Shown here piece after piece: positions 1 to 8,227 of a stretch of DNA of 64,000 nucleotides. Numbering within the stretch: the first letter of the stretch is position 1; each line of letters starts with the position of its first letter. The position numbers were made by a program, and so were the translations under genes. The DNA is from Methanobacterium sp. GTDB lineage: Archaea; Methanobacteriota; Methanobacteria; Methanobacteriales; Methanobacteriaceae. Location of the stretch: positions 1,528,643 to 1,592,642 of the forward strand of contig NZ_JBCFBO010000001.1 in NCBI RefSeq assembly GCF_038562635.1, read 5' to 3'. The notes under the pieces are model-generated. The model was given only the letters and a program-made list of their open reading frames with translations. It was not told where the DNA came from and ran no database searches.

Positions 1-75
1 AAACGGAACAACATGAACCTCGGAAACGTGCGTTCAAAGTCATGGGATAAAATATTATCAAACCTGACAGAATAG
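1..75 (+). CDS. C-terminal end of an unidentified protein (partial)
   Basis: Frame 1 is open from the window edge to TAG at 73-75 and encodes 24 residues ending in SWDKILSNLTE. The hydrophilic tail shows no domain that I recognise. It is called coding because the frame is open to the edge and codon use resembles the neighbours. The next promoter lies about 95 bases downstream, so this gene ends a separate unit. Confidence 0.4.
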   Translation, partial: KRNNMNLGNVRSKSWDKILSNLTE

Positions 76-169
76 ACAAAAAATTAATTTTACAGGATAT
101 ATTGCGGCCATAATATATCCTCCTCCCTTTTTTTAATAGTTCATATTTTTAACAAAAGTTTGATTCATT

Positions 170-195
170 TCGATACGTTTATATAGACTCCTCGA
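170..195 (+). promoter_or_regulatory. TATA promoter with shared inverted-repeat operator (copy 1)
   Basis: TCGATACG and a TTTATATA box are followed by CTCGA at 191-195. This is one copy of the TCGATAYG-TTTATATA-N-TATCGA-like motif found before many genes in this window. The TATA box lies about 120 bases upstream of the first methyltransferase, so the transcript would carry a leader of roughly 90 bases. The flanking half sites overlap the TATA and BRE positions, as expected of a repressor site (inference). Confidence 0.7.
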
Positions 196-302
196 TTAAA
201 AAAAACATTGTCACATAGAACTGGTAGTTGATTTAATTAAATTACCATGTAAGTCTAAATTAGAAAAATAATCTAATTTAAGTGTAATTGGAGGCGGTAA
301 AT

Positions 303-1145
303 ATAAATACAGAAAATAAAGCGATTTTAGATATAGATAATATTGATTGGAACGGAATGTGGAACGAAGCACTCCAGAAAATGCCCCGGGAAAATGAAAA
401 AACCAGGTGGGATAAAATCGCACCAAAATTCAATGAATGGATGAAAACAGATGACTACCCCCAGATTTTAGCATCAAAAATCCATAAAGAACCAGATTAC
501 AGTGTTCTGGATTTAGGCTGCGGCAATGGAAGCATTACGCTTGAAGTTGCAAAACATGTCAAACAGGTGACTGCGGTGGACATGTCAGGTGAAATGCTGA
601 AGTTTGTTGAAGAAAATGCCCAAAAAAAGGGTATTTCAAACATTGAATATATGCAAAGCTCAATTGAGGACCTTGATCCTGACAAAATAGGTCAGTATGA
701 TGTAGTAATAGCATCACGATCACTTGGAAACGTTCTTAACCTCAAAAAAGAGCTTAAAAAGATAGACAACATTGCCAGAAAGTATGTATACATGACACAC
801 TGGAGTGCAACAAGTCATCAGTTCGAAAAAGATCTTTCCGAAATTATAGGTGTACCCCACTACACTTCCCCCGATTATATGTATGTATACAACATGCTCT
901 ATCAGATGGGCATATATGCCAGTTTAGAACCGATTGAATGTGTATCCCGACATATATATCAGGATTTAGACGATGCAGTAGAACGCCGCATATGGAAACT
1001 GGGGTGGACTACAAATAATATCGGAGAAGAAAAAAAAGTGAAAATTGAAGATTTTTTGAAAAATAAACTCATTGAAAGGGACGATGGGACCCTTGAATAC
1101 ACCACCAATGATCCTAACTGGATGTTGCTGTGGTGGAAAAAGTAA
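303..1145 (+). CDS. Class I SAM-dependent methyltransferase (paralogue 1)
   Basis: The protein has about 280 residues. Motif I (VLDLGCGNG) lies near residue 70, followed by an acidic strand (VTAVDMSGEML) and a late VVIASRS strand, which is a standard Rossmann methyltransferase core. It shares a distinctive N-terminus (IDWNGMWNEAL) and C-terminus (NWMLLWWKK) with the genes at 4343 and 8228, defining a local subfamily of unknown substrate. The binding-protein gene starts 21 bases downstream, so the two are probably one operon. The start is placed at ATA 303, eight bases after GGAGG (290-294). The only TTG upstream (288) lies inside that ribosome binding site. A link to metal or corrinoid handling is inferred only from neighbours. 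Confidence 0.85.
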   Translation: MNTENKAILDIDNIDWNGMWNEALQKMPRENEKTRWDKIAPKFNEWMKTDDYPQILASKIHKEPDYSVLDLGCGNGSITLEVAKHVKQVTAVDMSGEMLKFVEENAQKKGISNIEYMQSSIEDLDPDKIGQYDVVIASRSLGNVLNLKKELKKIDNIARKYVYMTHWSATSHQFEKDLSEIIGVPHYTSPDYMYVYNMLYQMGIYASLEPIECVSRHIYQDLDDAVERRIWKLGWTTNNIGEEKKVKIEDFLKNKLIERDDGTLEYTTNDPNWMLLWWKK

Positions 1146-1166
1146 ATTTATTATTAGGCGGTAAAA

Positions 1167-2252
1167 ATGGATAAAAAAATTATAATAGGGGCAATAGCAG
1201 TAATTGCAGTTGTAGCTGTTGTGGCAGGATACATGAGCCTTGGCAGCTCCATTCCCGGCACAGGCAACACTACCCTCACAGATATGACAGGGAGGACTGT
1301 TCACGTGCCTGGTGAAGTAATCTCAGTACTTGCAACATCTCCCCCTGTAACCAATATAGTTTATATGTTAGCCCCAGATAAACTTGGAGGCTGGAATTCA
1401 AACTTAACAGCTGATTCAAAGAAATACATGCCTGAGAAATATCAAAACCTGACGGTAGTCGGAGGATGGTTTGGTACATACACAGGTAACCCTGAAACAT
1501 TCATAGCAGCAAACCCCTCTCTAATATTAGACGATGTGAGTGTGAGTGGAAACAGTTCTTCTGCAGCGCAAATAAGTGACATGCAGAGTAAAATGGGCAG
1601 CATATCAGTAGTGGCAGTTTTAAGTTCAACAAACGTCACAAATTACACTCCATCCATTCAGTTCCTTGGAAAGATACTTGGAGAAGAGGAACAGGCAAAT
1701 AAACTGATATCATTCTACAACAACGTGTCAAAAATCGTTAACAGCACAGTTTCAACCATTCCAGAAGATGAAAAAGTGACTGTTTACTATGCTGAAGGGT
1801 CATCAGGTCTTCAGACAGATCCAAGTGGTTCATCACATTCCCAGCTCATAAACCTCTGCGGAGGTATAAATGTTGCGCAAGTAGCAGTTAAACAGGGTAT
1901 GGGAATGTCACAGGTTGGAATGGAACAGGTGCTTAGCTGGAACCCTGAAATCATCATAACCAATAACAAACAGTTCTACAGCAGCGTCTACTCTAACTCA
2001 TCATGGAAAGATGTCAAAGCAGTTCAGGATAAAAAGGTTTATCTTGCGCCAACTTCCCCTATAGGCTGGTTTGATAGACCTCCGGGTGTAAACACCATTA
2101 TTGGGATACCATGGACAGCTAAAGTACTCTACCCTGACAAATTCAAGGACCTGAACATGACAAAACTGACAAAAGAATTTTACATGGAGTTCTACCATTA
2201 CAACTTGACAGACAGCGATGTGCAAGACTTACTGAACAATCAAATGTCCTAA
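1167..2252 (+). CDS. BtuF/FecB-like ABC substrate-binding protein (paralogue 1)
   Basis: The 361-residue protein has an N-terminal membrane segment (residues about 4-24, IIIGAIAVIAVVAVVAGY), so it is probably anchored at the outer face of the membrane. A periplasmic-binding-protein fold of the TroA/BtuF type (PF01497-like) follows, starting at TDMTGRTVHVPG and containing YAEGSSGLQTDPSG and a WNPEIIITNN strand. Members of this family bind iron chelates, cobalamin or similar metal complexes. Two close paralogues lie at 6515 and 53287, sharing LAPDKLGGWN, SWKDV-type and GIPWTAKVLYPDKF stretches. A permease and ATPase follow after a hairpin at 2271, which could let this gene be expressed above the membrane subunits. 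The substrate cannot be read from sequence; Mo/W or Fe chelates are possible. Confidence 0.85.
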   Translation: MDKKIIIGAIAVIAVVAVVAGYMSLGSSIPGTGNTTLTDMTGRTVHVPGEVISVLATSPPVTNIVYMLAPDKLGGWNSNLTADSKKYMPEKYQNLTVVGGWFGTYTGNPETFIAANPSLILDDVSVSGNSSSAAQISDMQSKMGSISVVAVLSSTNVTNYTPSIQFLGKILGEEEQANKLISFYNNVSKIVNSTVSTIPEDEKVTVYYAEGSSGLQTDPSGSSHSQLINLCGGINVAQVAVKQGMGMSQVGMEQVLSWNPEIIITNNKQFYSSVYSNSSWKDVKAVQDKKVYLAPTSPIGWFDRPPGVNTIIGIPWTAKVLYPDKFKDLNMTKLTKEFYMEFYHYNLTDSDVQDLLNNQMS

Positions 2253-2270
2253 AATTAAATAGATATACAA

Positions 2271-2298
2271 GCAGGATACTTTATCCTGCCCCTTTTTA
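2271..2298 (+). terminator. Hairpin and T-run after the binding-protein gene
   Basis: A perfect 8-bp stem, GCAGGATA/TATCCTGC with a CTT loop, is followed by CCCTTTTTATTT. Its position between the binding protein and permease suggests partial termination, giving excess binding protein. Confidence 0.6.
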
Positions 2299-2356
2299 TT
2301 TATGGACATGCAATATACAATACATCTTTACTTAATTTCACACATGGAGGGAAAAA

Positions 2357-3415
2357 ATGGGCAATGATACTACTACCCAAAAAATAGGTCCCCAGACCCT
2401 TAAAAAATCAATTCAAAAAACCATTAAGGAAACATCCGTAATAAGCGTGTTGATACTACTGCCAGTTATCTTATTTTTTGCATCTTTTTTAATAGGGAGA
2501 TATCCCGTTTCACCATTAGACGTTCTAATGGCTCTTTTACCAATTAAAACAAATTTATCCCCTGCAGTTTACACTGTAGTCTGGGACATAAGGTTACCCA
2601 GAATAATAGCTGCAATGATAGTCGGCGCTGCATTATCAGTTTCAGGGGCCTCATTCCAGGGAACATTCCAGAACCCGCTGGTATCTCCAGATATTCTTGG
2701 TGTTTCAGCAGGTGCAGGATTTGGAGCCGCTCTAGCTATCTTATTAGGCTCATCTCCAGTAATGATACAGGTTATGGCATTTATATTCGGTCTTAGTGCA
2801 GTTAGCCTTACTTATTTCCTGAGCAGGAACTTCAGGGGCAACACCATTTTAATGATGGTGCTTGGAGGAATAGCCATCGGGGCACTGTTTTCAGCATTTA
2901 CCTCCTGTATTAAGTACCTTGCAGACCCTAACAGCAAGTTACCCGAAATTGTATACTGGCTTATGGGCAGCCTAGCTTCAGTTAACAGCAGCAGCATAAT
3001 GATGATTAGCGTGCCTATCTTAATTGGTTTTACAGCCCTTTTACTAGTAAGGTGGAGACTTAACGTTCTTTCTATGGGTGATGATGAAGCCCGAGCACTT
3101 GGTATAAATATAGACCGGTTGAGAATACTTGTAATTACGTGCTGTACACTTTTAACTGCCGCAGCTGTAAGCATAAGCGGAATTATAGGCTGGGTCGGCC
3201 TGGTAATACCACACGTAGCCAGGATGATTGTAGGGCCAGACCACAGGAAACTTTTACCTGCAAGCATTGCACTAGGCGCATTTTTCCTGTTGTTAGTGGA
3301 TGATGTGTGCAGAACTGCAGTCTCAATAGAAATCCCATTAGGAATATTAACAGCCATAATTGGAGCTCCTTTCTTTGTTTATCTCCTCAATAAAGGTTAT
3401 GAGGGATGGTCATGA
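2357..3415 (+). CDS. BtuC/FecCD-family ABC permease
   Basis: This 352-residue protein has about ten hydrophobic segments typical of the FecCD/BtuC family (PF01032). Family hallmarks are LRLPRIIAAMIVGAALSVSGASFQG (shown here as IRLPRIIAAMIVGAALSVSG) near residue 80, NPLVSPDILGVSAGAG near 105, and GIIGWVGLVIPHVAR near 280. ATG 2357 follows GGAGGG at a normal distance. The ATPase gene overlaps its stop codon (ATGA), so the two subunits are translationally coupled. It is the only FecCD permease in the window and may serve several of the three BtuF-like binding proteins. Confidence 0.92.
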   Translation: MGNDTTTQKIGPQTLKKSIQKTIKETSVISVLILLPVILFFASFLIGRYPVSPLDVLMALLPIKTNLSPAVYTVVWDIRLPRIIAAMIVGAALSVSGASFQGTFQNPLVSPDILGVSAGAGFGAALAILLGSSPVMIQVMAFIFGLSAVSLTYFLSRNFRGNTILMMVLGGIAIGALFSAFTSCIKYLADPNSKLPEIVYWLMGSLASVNSSSIMMISVPILIGFTALLLVRWRLNVLSMGDDEARALGINIDRLRILVITCCTLLTAAAVSISGIIGWVGLVIPHVARMIVGPDHRKLLPASIALGAFFLLLVDDVCRTAVSIEIPLGILTAIIGAPFFVYLLNKGYEGWS

Positions 3416-4194
3416 GCAAAATTCTTGAAATAAATCATGCAGGGTTTTCTTACAATCAAAAAGAGAATATTTTTAATGATGTAAACCTTTCACTTGAAAA
3501 TGGAGACGTCCTATGCATACTAGGTCCCAATGGAACCGGAAAATCAACTTTAATCAAATGTATGAACGGTTTGCTTAAATTAAACAGTGGAAATATCCTC
3601 ATAAACAACCAAAACATTCATTCGCTGAATAAAAATGATTTAGCAAAGATAATAGGTTACATACCCCAATCTCACAATTCAACATTTGCATTTTCAGTCT
3701 TCGATGTGGTTTTAATGGGCAGAGCACCTCATTTAAGTTTAACATCAGTTCCAGGAGATAAAGACTACAAAATAGCTGAAGAGGCATTAAAAAGCCTTGG
3801 AATTTCCCACCTGACCGATAAAACTTACACCGAAATAAGCGGAGGAGAACGGCAGATGGTGCTCATAGCAAGAGTTTTAGCCCAGCAGCCCCAAATACTG
3901 CTTCTTGATGAACCAACATCACATCTGGACTTTGGAAACCAGATACGTACCCTCGATGTCATAAATAAACTGGCAGAAAATGGATTATCTGTCATTATGA
4001 CTTCACACTTTCCAGACCATGCTTTTTTATCATCCAATAAAGTTGCCATTATGAACGGCGGGACAATTATGGAAATGGGAACGCCGGAAAGCGTTATTAC
4101 AGAAGAAAACATGAGACGTGCATATAATATCGACGTTAAAATAATGGAAGTAGACGAACACAGAAAAGCATGTATACCCATGCCCATAAAATAA
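3412..4194 (+). CDS. FecE/BtuD-family ABC transporter ATPase
   Basis: The 260-residue ATPase has Walker A GPNGTGKST near residue 37, Q-loop YIPQSHN, signature SGGERQMVLIARVLAQ, Walker B ILLLDEPTSHLD and switch histidine in MTSHFPDH. It is the energy-coupling subunit for the permease at 2357. The start is placed at ATG 3412, which overlaps the upstream TGA; an in-frame ATG at 3406 is possible but sits inside the GGGATGG ribosome-binding sequence. Its C-terminus is short, as in FecE-type ATPases. Confidence 0.92.
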   Translation: MSKILEINHAGFSYNQKENIFNDVNLSLENGDVLCILGPNGTGKSTLIKCMNGLLKLNSGNILINNQNIHSLNKNDLAKIIGYIPQSHNSTFAFSVFDVVLMGRAPHLSLTSVPGDKDYKIAEEALKSLGISHLTDKTYTEISGGERQMVLIARVLAQQPQILLLDEPTSHLDFGNQIRTLDVINKLAENGLSVIMTSHFPDHAFLSSNKVAIMNGGTIMEMGTPESVITEENMRRAYNIDVKIMEVDEHRKACIPMPIK

Positions 4195-4234
4195 CTCCAT
4201 TATTATTACTTTTTTTTAAATTTATATGTTTAAG

Positions 4235-4259
4235 TGATATGTTTATATACACATATCGA
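4235..4259 (+). promoter_or_regulatory. Shared TATA/inverted-repeat operator (copy 2)
   Basis: GATATG-TTTATATA-C-ACATATCGA: the TATA box is flanked by GATATG on the left and TATCGA on the right. It lies about 85 bases before the second methyltransferase start, matching the arrangement at 170. Confidence 0.7.
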
Positions 4260-4342
4260 ACAGATTCATAATTGACAAAAAAATCAATCCTGCTCAATTC
4301 GCTATTTATTTTCTTAAATATTTGCAGGATCAGGTGATCAAA

Positions 4343-5167
4343 ATAGACCCCACCAATGAAAAAATTGTAAAATGTGATTGGAACGAATTGTGGAACGATG
4401 CCCTTGGAAAATTACCTAAAAAAAACTCCAGATCATGGGATAATGTAGCACCCAAATTTAAAAAAAATAAGGGAAAAAATGACTATTCCAGAAGGCTTTT
4501 GGAGAAAATAAAATTAGAACCTGAGGACACCTTACTGGATATAGGGTGCGGCAGCGGTAATATAACCCTACCACTTGCCAGGAAAGCAAAAAAAGTCACA
4601 GCCCTAGACATTTCAAAAAAAATGCTTCATTTACTGGAAGAAGATGCTTCTGAAAACGGGCTAAATAATATTACCCCCCTTAACAGGCGTCTGGAAGACG
4701 TGCTGTTAAACAAAGATATAGAACCCCACGACGTGGTTGTGGCGTCGCGGTCTCTAAACGGGGTTTACAACATCAAACAGATACTTGAAGAAATCAATGT
4801 AATTGCTAAAAAATACGTTTATATAACATTATGGGGTGCCAATAATGTAAAATTTCAAAATGAAATATCAAAAATCATAGGAAGAGAATTTCACCAACAT
4901 CCAACTTATATTTATGCATATAACATGCTCTATGAGCTGGGAATTTATGCAAATATTGAAATTTTAAAGTACGACAACAGCAGTTATTATTCCAGCATTG
5001 ATGAAGCGATAGAAACCTTCAGGTGGAAAATGGTAAACCTGAATCAAATGGAGGAAGATATTTTAAGGGAATATCTAGCTGAAAAAATGGTTAAAATACA
5101 CGACTCAAAGTTTAAATTTCCCCATAATAAGCCCGATTGGGCCTTAATATGGTGGAAAAAGGAATAA
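4343..5167 (+). CDS. Class I SAM-dependent methyltransferase (paralogue 2)
   Basis: The roughly 274-residue protein is a paralogue of the genes at 303 and 8228. It has CDWNELWNDALGKL at the N-terminus, motif I LLDIGCGSGN, VTALDISKKML, DVVVASRSL and a C-terminal DWALIWWKKE. The start is inferred at ATA 4343, just after AGGTGATC (4332-4339), which pairs perfectly with an archaeal anti-Shine-Dalgarno. In-frame TTG 4322 and GTG 4334 lie upstream of or inside that site. It is followed after about 80 bases by an XdhC-family gene. The substrate is unknown. Confidence 0.83.
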   Translation: MDPTNEKIVKCDWNELWNDALGKLPKKNSRSWDNVAPKFKKNKGKNDYSRRLLEKIKLEPEDTLLDIGCGSGNITLPLARKAKKVTALDISKKMLHLLEEDASENGLNNITPLNRRLEDVLLNKDIEPHDVVVASRSLNGVYNIKQILEEINVIAKKYVYITLWGANNVKFQNEISKIIGREFHQHPTYIYAYNMLYELGIYANIEILKYDNSSYYSSIDEAIETFRWKMVNLNQMEEDILREYLAEKMVKIHDSKFKFPHNKPDWALIWWKKE

Positions 5168-5250
5168 ATTAGTCAATAATTAAATTATATGGACATAAAA
5201 GCTAAATATTATAAATTACGTTTATTAATCAAAAATCCAAAGGGATAACA

Positions 5251-6252
5251 ATGAATATGAACATGTACGAAATTGTAGAGGATTATCTTAAAAACGAGAA
5301 GATAGGGGCCATTGCAACCGTTATATCGCGAGATGGGTCTGCACCACGAGACGTAGGTGCTAAAATGTTTATTGGAGAAGAGGGTAAAATTTATGGAACT
5401 ATCGGAGGCGGTAACCTTGAACACAGTGTTTATAAACAGGCCCTATCCACAATGGGTACAGAAAAACCGGAAATGATCCACATACGGATGGACAGTAAAG
5501 AAGTGGCATCTGACGGCATGATCTGCGGGGGAAACATTGATGTTCTTTTGGAGCCTGTACATTTAAAAAATATTGAACTTTACAGACGCCTTGGAGAGTT
5601 AAAAAGAATGGGGTTAAATGGAGTTCTTGTAACACAGTTCGATGGAGAAAACTACCTTAAAACAGTTATAGAAGAAAATGCAGAAATAAGCGGGGACCCC
5701 ATATCTGAAGAGGATAAAAATGCATTCTTAAAACACATGCGCAGTACAGATCTCCAATTTGAAGACGGAGTTATTGTTGAATCACTCCATATCGCGCCGT
5801 CACTTTATGTTTTTGGTGCAGGCCACGTTTCACAGTTCATCTCAAAAATAGCCAAGATGGTAGGGTTCTACGTTGTTATCATAGATGACCGCGCCGAATT
5901 TGCAAGCAGGGAAAGATTCCCAGATGCTGATGAAGTCCTTGTTGAGTCATTTTACGATGTGTTCAACCGTTTAAACTTCACGGGAAGTGAATACGTGGTA
6001 ATCGTTACAAGAGGACATCAATTCGACAGAGATGTGCTTATAGAATCCCTGAAAAAAAACGCCAAATATATAGGCATGATAGGGAGCAGACGGAAAGTGA
6101 AAATGGTTCTCGAACATATGAAAGAGATTGGACTTGACCCTGAAGCTGTTGATAATGTTTACTCCCCTATTGGGCTTTCCATTAATGCAGAAACACCTCA
6201 AGAAATTGCAGTTAGTATTGTAGGCGAACTCGTAAAGGTAAGAAGATCCTGA
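5251..6252 (+). CDS. XdhC/CoxI-family molybdenum-cofactor maturation protein
   Basis: The 333-residue protein has an N-terminal XdhC_CoxI domain (GSAPRDVGAKM near residue 30, GTIGGGNLEH near 50) and a C-terminal Rossmann domain (YVFGAGHVSQFISK near 190, IDDR, VIVTRGHQFD, IGMIGSRRKV). Characterised XdhC proteins bind and help sulfurate or insert the molybdenum cofactor of xanthine dehydrogenase. No such hydroxylase is visible here, so in this methanogen the client could be a Mo/W-pterin enzyme such as formylmethanofuran dehydrogenase (inference). ATG 5251 is chosen; ATG 5257 and 5263 are also in frame. The neighbours are a methyltransferase and a BtuF-like protein. Confidence 0.88.
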   Translation: MNMNMYEIVEDYLKNEKIGAIATVISRDGSAPRDVGAKMFIGEEGKIYGTIGGGNLEHSVYKQALSTMGTEKPEMIHIRMDSKEVASDGMICGGNIDVLLEPVHLKNIELYRRLGELKRMGLNGVLVTQFDGENYLKTVIEENAEISGDPISEEDKNAFLKHMRSTDLQFEDGVIVESLHIAPSLYVFGAGHVSQFISKIAKMVGFYVVIIDDRAEFASRERFPDADEVLVESFYDVFNRLNFTGSEYVVIVTRGHQFDRDVLIESLKKNAKYIGMIGSRRKVKMVLEHMKEIGLDPEAVDNVYSPIGLSINAETPQEIAVSIVGELVKVRRS

Positions 6253-6514
6253 TATTGCTCTACTAACTTATAAATGGATTTAGCATCCTTTTACTTTTAA
6301 TTTAAATTTATAGCACGTTGTCACGGCTTATTTAAAGCGATATGTAAAGCTAAACGTGTCTATTAAAAATTACGGAGGCACATAGACATTAAAGGGGACA
6401 TAATACAACACATATTACTTAAAACAAGAATTTAAAAGCAGAATATACAAAAAAACAAATTTTATGCAATAATATTTCAAATAAAGATTTTACAATTAAA
6501 ATTAGGTGAATTAA

Positions 6515-7597
6515 ATGGATAAAAAGATTATAGTGGCTGTAGTGGCCGTTATTGCAGTTATAGCAGTGGTAGCAGGGTACATGAATTATGCAAATGCAAT
6601 TCCCGGCACAGGAAATACCACCATCACAGATATGCTGGGAAGAACCGTTCATGTACCTGGTGAAATCAATATGGTTTTATCTACATCCCCAACAACAACC
6701 ACAACAGTCTATATGCTGGCTCCAGATAAACTAGGGGGCTGGAACTTTAACCTCACAGACTCAGCAAAGAAATACATACCTTCAAAATACCAGAATCTAC
6801 CTACAATAGGTGGCTGGTTCGGTCAAAATACAGGTAACTACGAAACATTCATATCAATGAATCCAGACGTTGTGCTTGAGGGCTATAATATTCAAGGAGA
6901 TCCAAACTCCACTATAACTGAACGGCAGAAAAATATGGGCAGCATTCCTGTTGTAGGTGTGCAGGACACCACAAACGTAACACAGTATGCCCCTTCTATT
7001 AAGTTCCTGGGACAGCTGCTTGGAGAAGAAGGACAGGCTGATAAACTTATATCATTCTACAACAACATGACACAAACTGTCAACAGCACAGTTTCAACCA
7101 TACCTCAAGACCAGAAAGCGAGGGTTTACTACGCTGAAGGAACAGCAGGACTGCAGACAGACCCATCAGGCTCGATGCACGGTCAGTTAATAGACCTCTG
7201 CGGAGGAATTAACGTTGCCACTGTCCCTGCAAACCTGAAAAGTGGAGGTATGACTCAGGTATCCATGGAACAGGTTTTAAACTGGAATCCAGATGTCATA
7301 ATAACTGAAAACTCTCAGTTCTACAACAGCGTCTATTCCAATTCCTCATGGCAGGAAGTTCCAGCAGTGAAAAATCACAGAGTTTACCTGGCACCAAATG
7401 CACCTTTCAGCTGGTTTGACCATCCTCCAGCAGTTAACACTATTATTGGAATACCATGGACCGCCAAAGTAATTTACCCAGACAAATTCCAGAACTTGAA
7501 CATGACCAAACTCACTAAAGAGTTTTACTCCGATTTCTACCACGTAAACCTGACAGACAGCGATGTGAAAAACATATTGAACAACCAGACAATTTAA
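6515..7597 (+). CDS. BtuF/FecB-like ABC substrate-binding protein (paralogue 2)
   Basis: The 360-residue protein is closely similar to the one at 1167: an N-terminal membrane anchor (MDKKIIVAVVAVIAVIAVV), TDMLGRTVHVPGE, LAPDKLGGWNFN, GLQTDPSGS and GIPWTAKVIYPDKFQ. It has no permease or ATPase of its own and probably shares the 2357/3412 importer. ATG 6515 follows AGGTGA. The 262-base upstream gap contains an operator-like half motif (GCGATATGTAAA at about 6339) without a TATA box inside it. The gene ends just before a hairpin with a T-run. Confidence 0.85.
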   Translation: MDKKIIVAVVAVIAVIAVVAGYMNYANAIPGTGNTTITDMLGRTVHVPGEINMVLSTSPTTTTTVYMLAPDKLGGWNFNLTDSAKKYIPSKYQNLPTIGGWFGQNTGNYETFISMNPDVVLEGYNIQGDPNSTITERQKNMGSIPVVGVQDTTNVTQYAPSIKFLGQLLGEEGQADKLISFYNNMTQTVNSTVSTIPQDQKARVYYAEGTAGLQTDPSGSMHGQLIDLCGGINVATVPANLKSGGMTQVSMEQVLNWNPDVIITENSQFYNSVYSNSSWQEVPAVKNHRVYLAPNAPFSWFDHPPAVNTIIGIPWTAKVIYPDKFQNLNMTKLTKEFYSDFYHVNLTDSDVKNILNNQTI

Positions 7598-7629
7598 AGC
7601 ATACTTACCCAAATCCTTTGAAATTCAGA

Positions 7630-7658
7630 AACAGGAATTTATCCTGTTCAATTTTTTT
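7630..7658 (+). terminator. Hairpin and T-run terminator
   Basis: AACAGGA/TCCTGTT (7630-7636 and 7642-7648) is followed by CAATTTTTTTA. It terminates the second binding-protein gene and directly precedes the FmdE remnant. Confidence 0.55.
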
Positions 7659-7841
7659 ATGCAAAAGAAAATAGAAAAAATTGACATGGAAGTACCTTAA
7701 AATGATATCCCTGGCTTTCCAAAACATACCACATCCTGTGAAATATGTGGAGAAAAAATTATGGACAGTAGAGAAATCATTTCTAATGATAAAACACTCT
7801 GCAGAGTATGTGAAAACGGCACTTACTACAAAAGGAGTTAA
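7659..7841 (+). pseudogene. FmdE C-terminal remnant (zinc-ribbon end, internal stop)
   Basis: One frame reads MQKKIEKIDMEVP, a TAA stop (7698-7700), then NDIPGFPKHTTSCEICGEKI and TLCRVCENGTYYKRS. This aligns with the last 50 residues of the FmdE protein at 44091 (VKIDPNDLPGKP, TCADCGEVVMDG, KAYCTSCFTGSYYQ). All four zinc-ribbon cysteines survive, but the catalytic FmdE domain is missing and the linker carries a stop. It is best read as a decayed FmdE gene. A short free zinc-ribbon peptide is possible, but no suitable start lies after the stop. Confidence 0.7.
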
Positions 7842-7958
7842 TTAATTTAAAATTAATTAAATTCAGTGCAAAATATTATCCTATACAGGTTATAAAACCT
7901 AAAAAAAACCCGTTATAAATTAAAACATGTTAACTCATTGAATAGGAAGTAAACTTAA

Positions 7959-8096
7959 ATGGATAAAAAAAATCACTGCAGCTGTAGTTACTGTCACTGC
8001 ACACATGATTTGAACTGTACCTGTGACTGCTGCACTGCACCCAATCCACACACAAACCATTCAAAAGAGAGTAAAAATCAGCACCATAAATCTTAA
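7959..8096 (+). CDS. 45-residue Cys/His-rich, metallothionein-like mini-protein
   Basis: ATG 7959 opens a 45-codon frame with eight cysteines in CSC-x2-CHC and CTCDCC clusters within residues 7-25 and seven histidines, several in the tail (HTNHSKESKNQHHKS). Cysteine spacing of CxC and CC type resembles metallothioneins and other small metal-buffering peptides, though I recognise no specific family. AGGAAG about ten bases upstream is a weak ribosome binding site. It sits between an FmdE remnant and a methyltransferase, in a cluster already rich in metal-related genes. A role as metal chaperone or buffer is inference. Confidence 0.65.
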   Translation: MDKKNHCSCSYCHCTHDLNCTCDCCTAPNPHTNHSKESKNQHHKS

Positions 8097-8227
8097 AAGG
8101 AAAAAAGAGCATTTAAACAAAAAGTTGAATTAAACACTCTAAAAGCTTCAATATGTCGCTCTATCAAATTTAAAAATTCACTTATAACTTATAACATATA
8201 ACTTTCAATCCAAAGGAGGAGATAAGG

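Noticed and set aside
288..302. TTG at 288 as start of the first methyltransferase
   Set aside because: The codon lies within TTGGAGGCGG, the ribosome binding site itself, so it cannot be used with that site.
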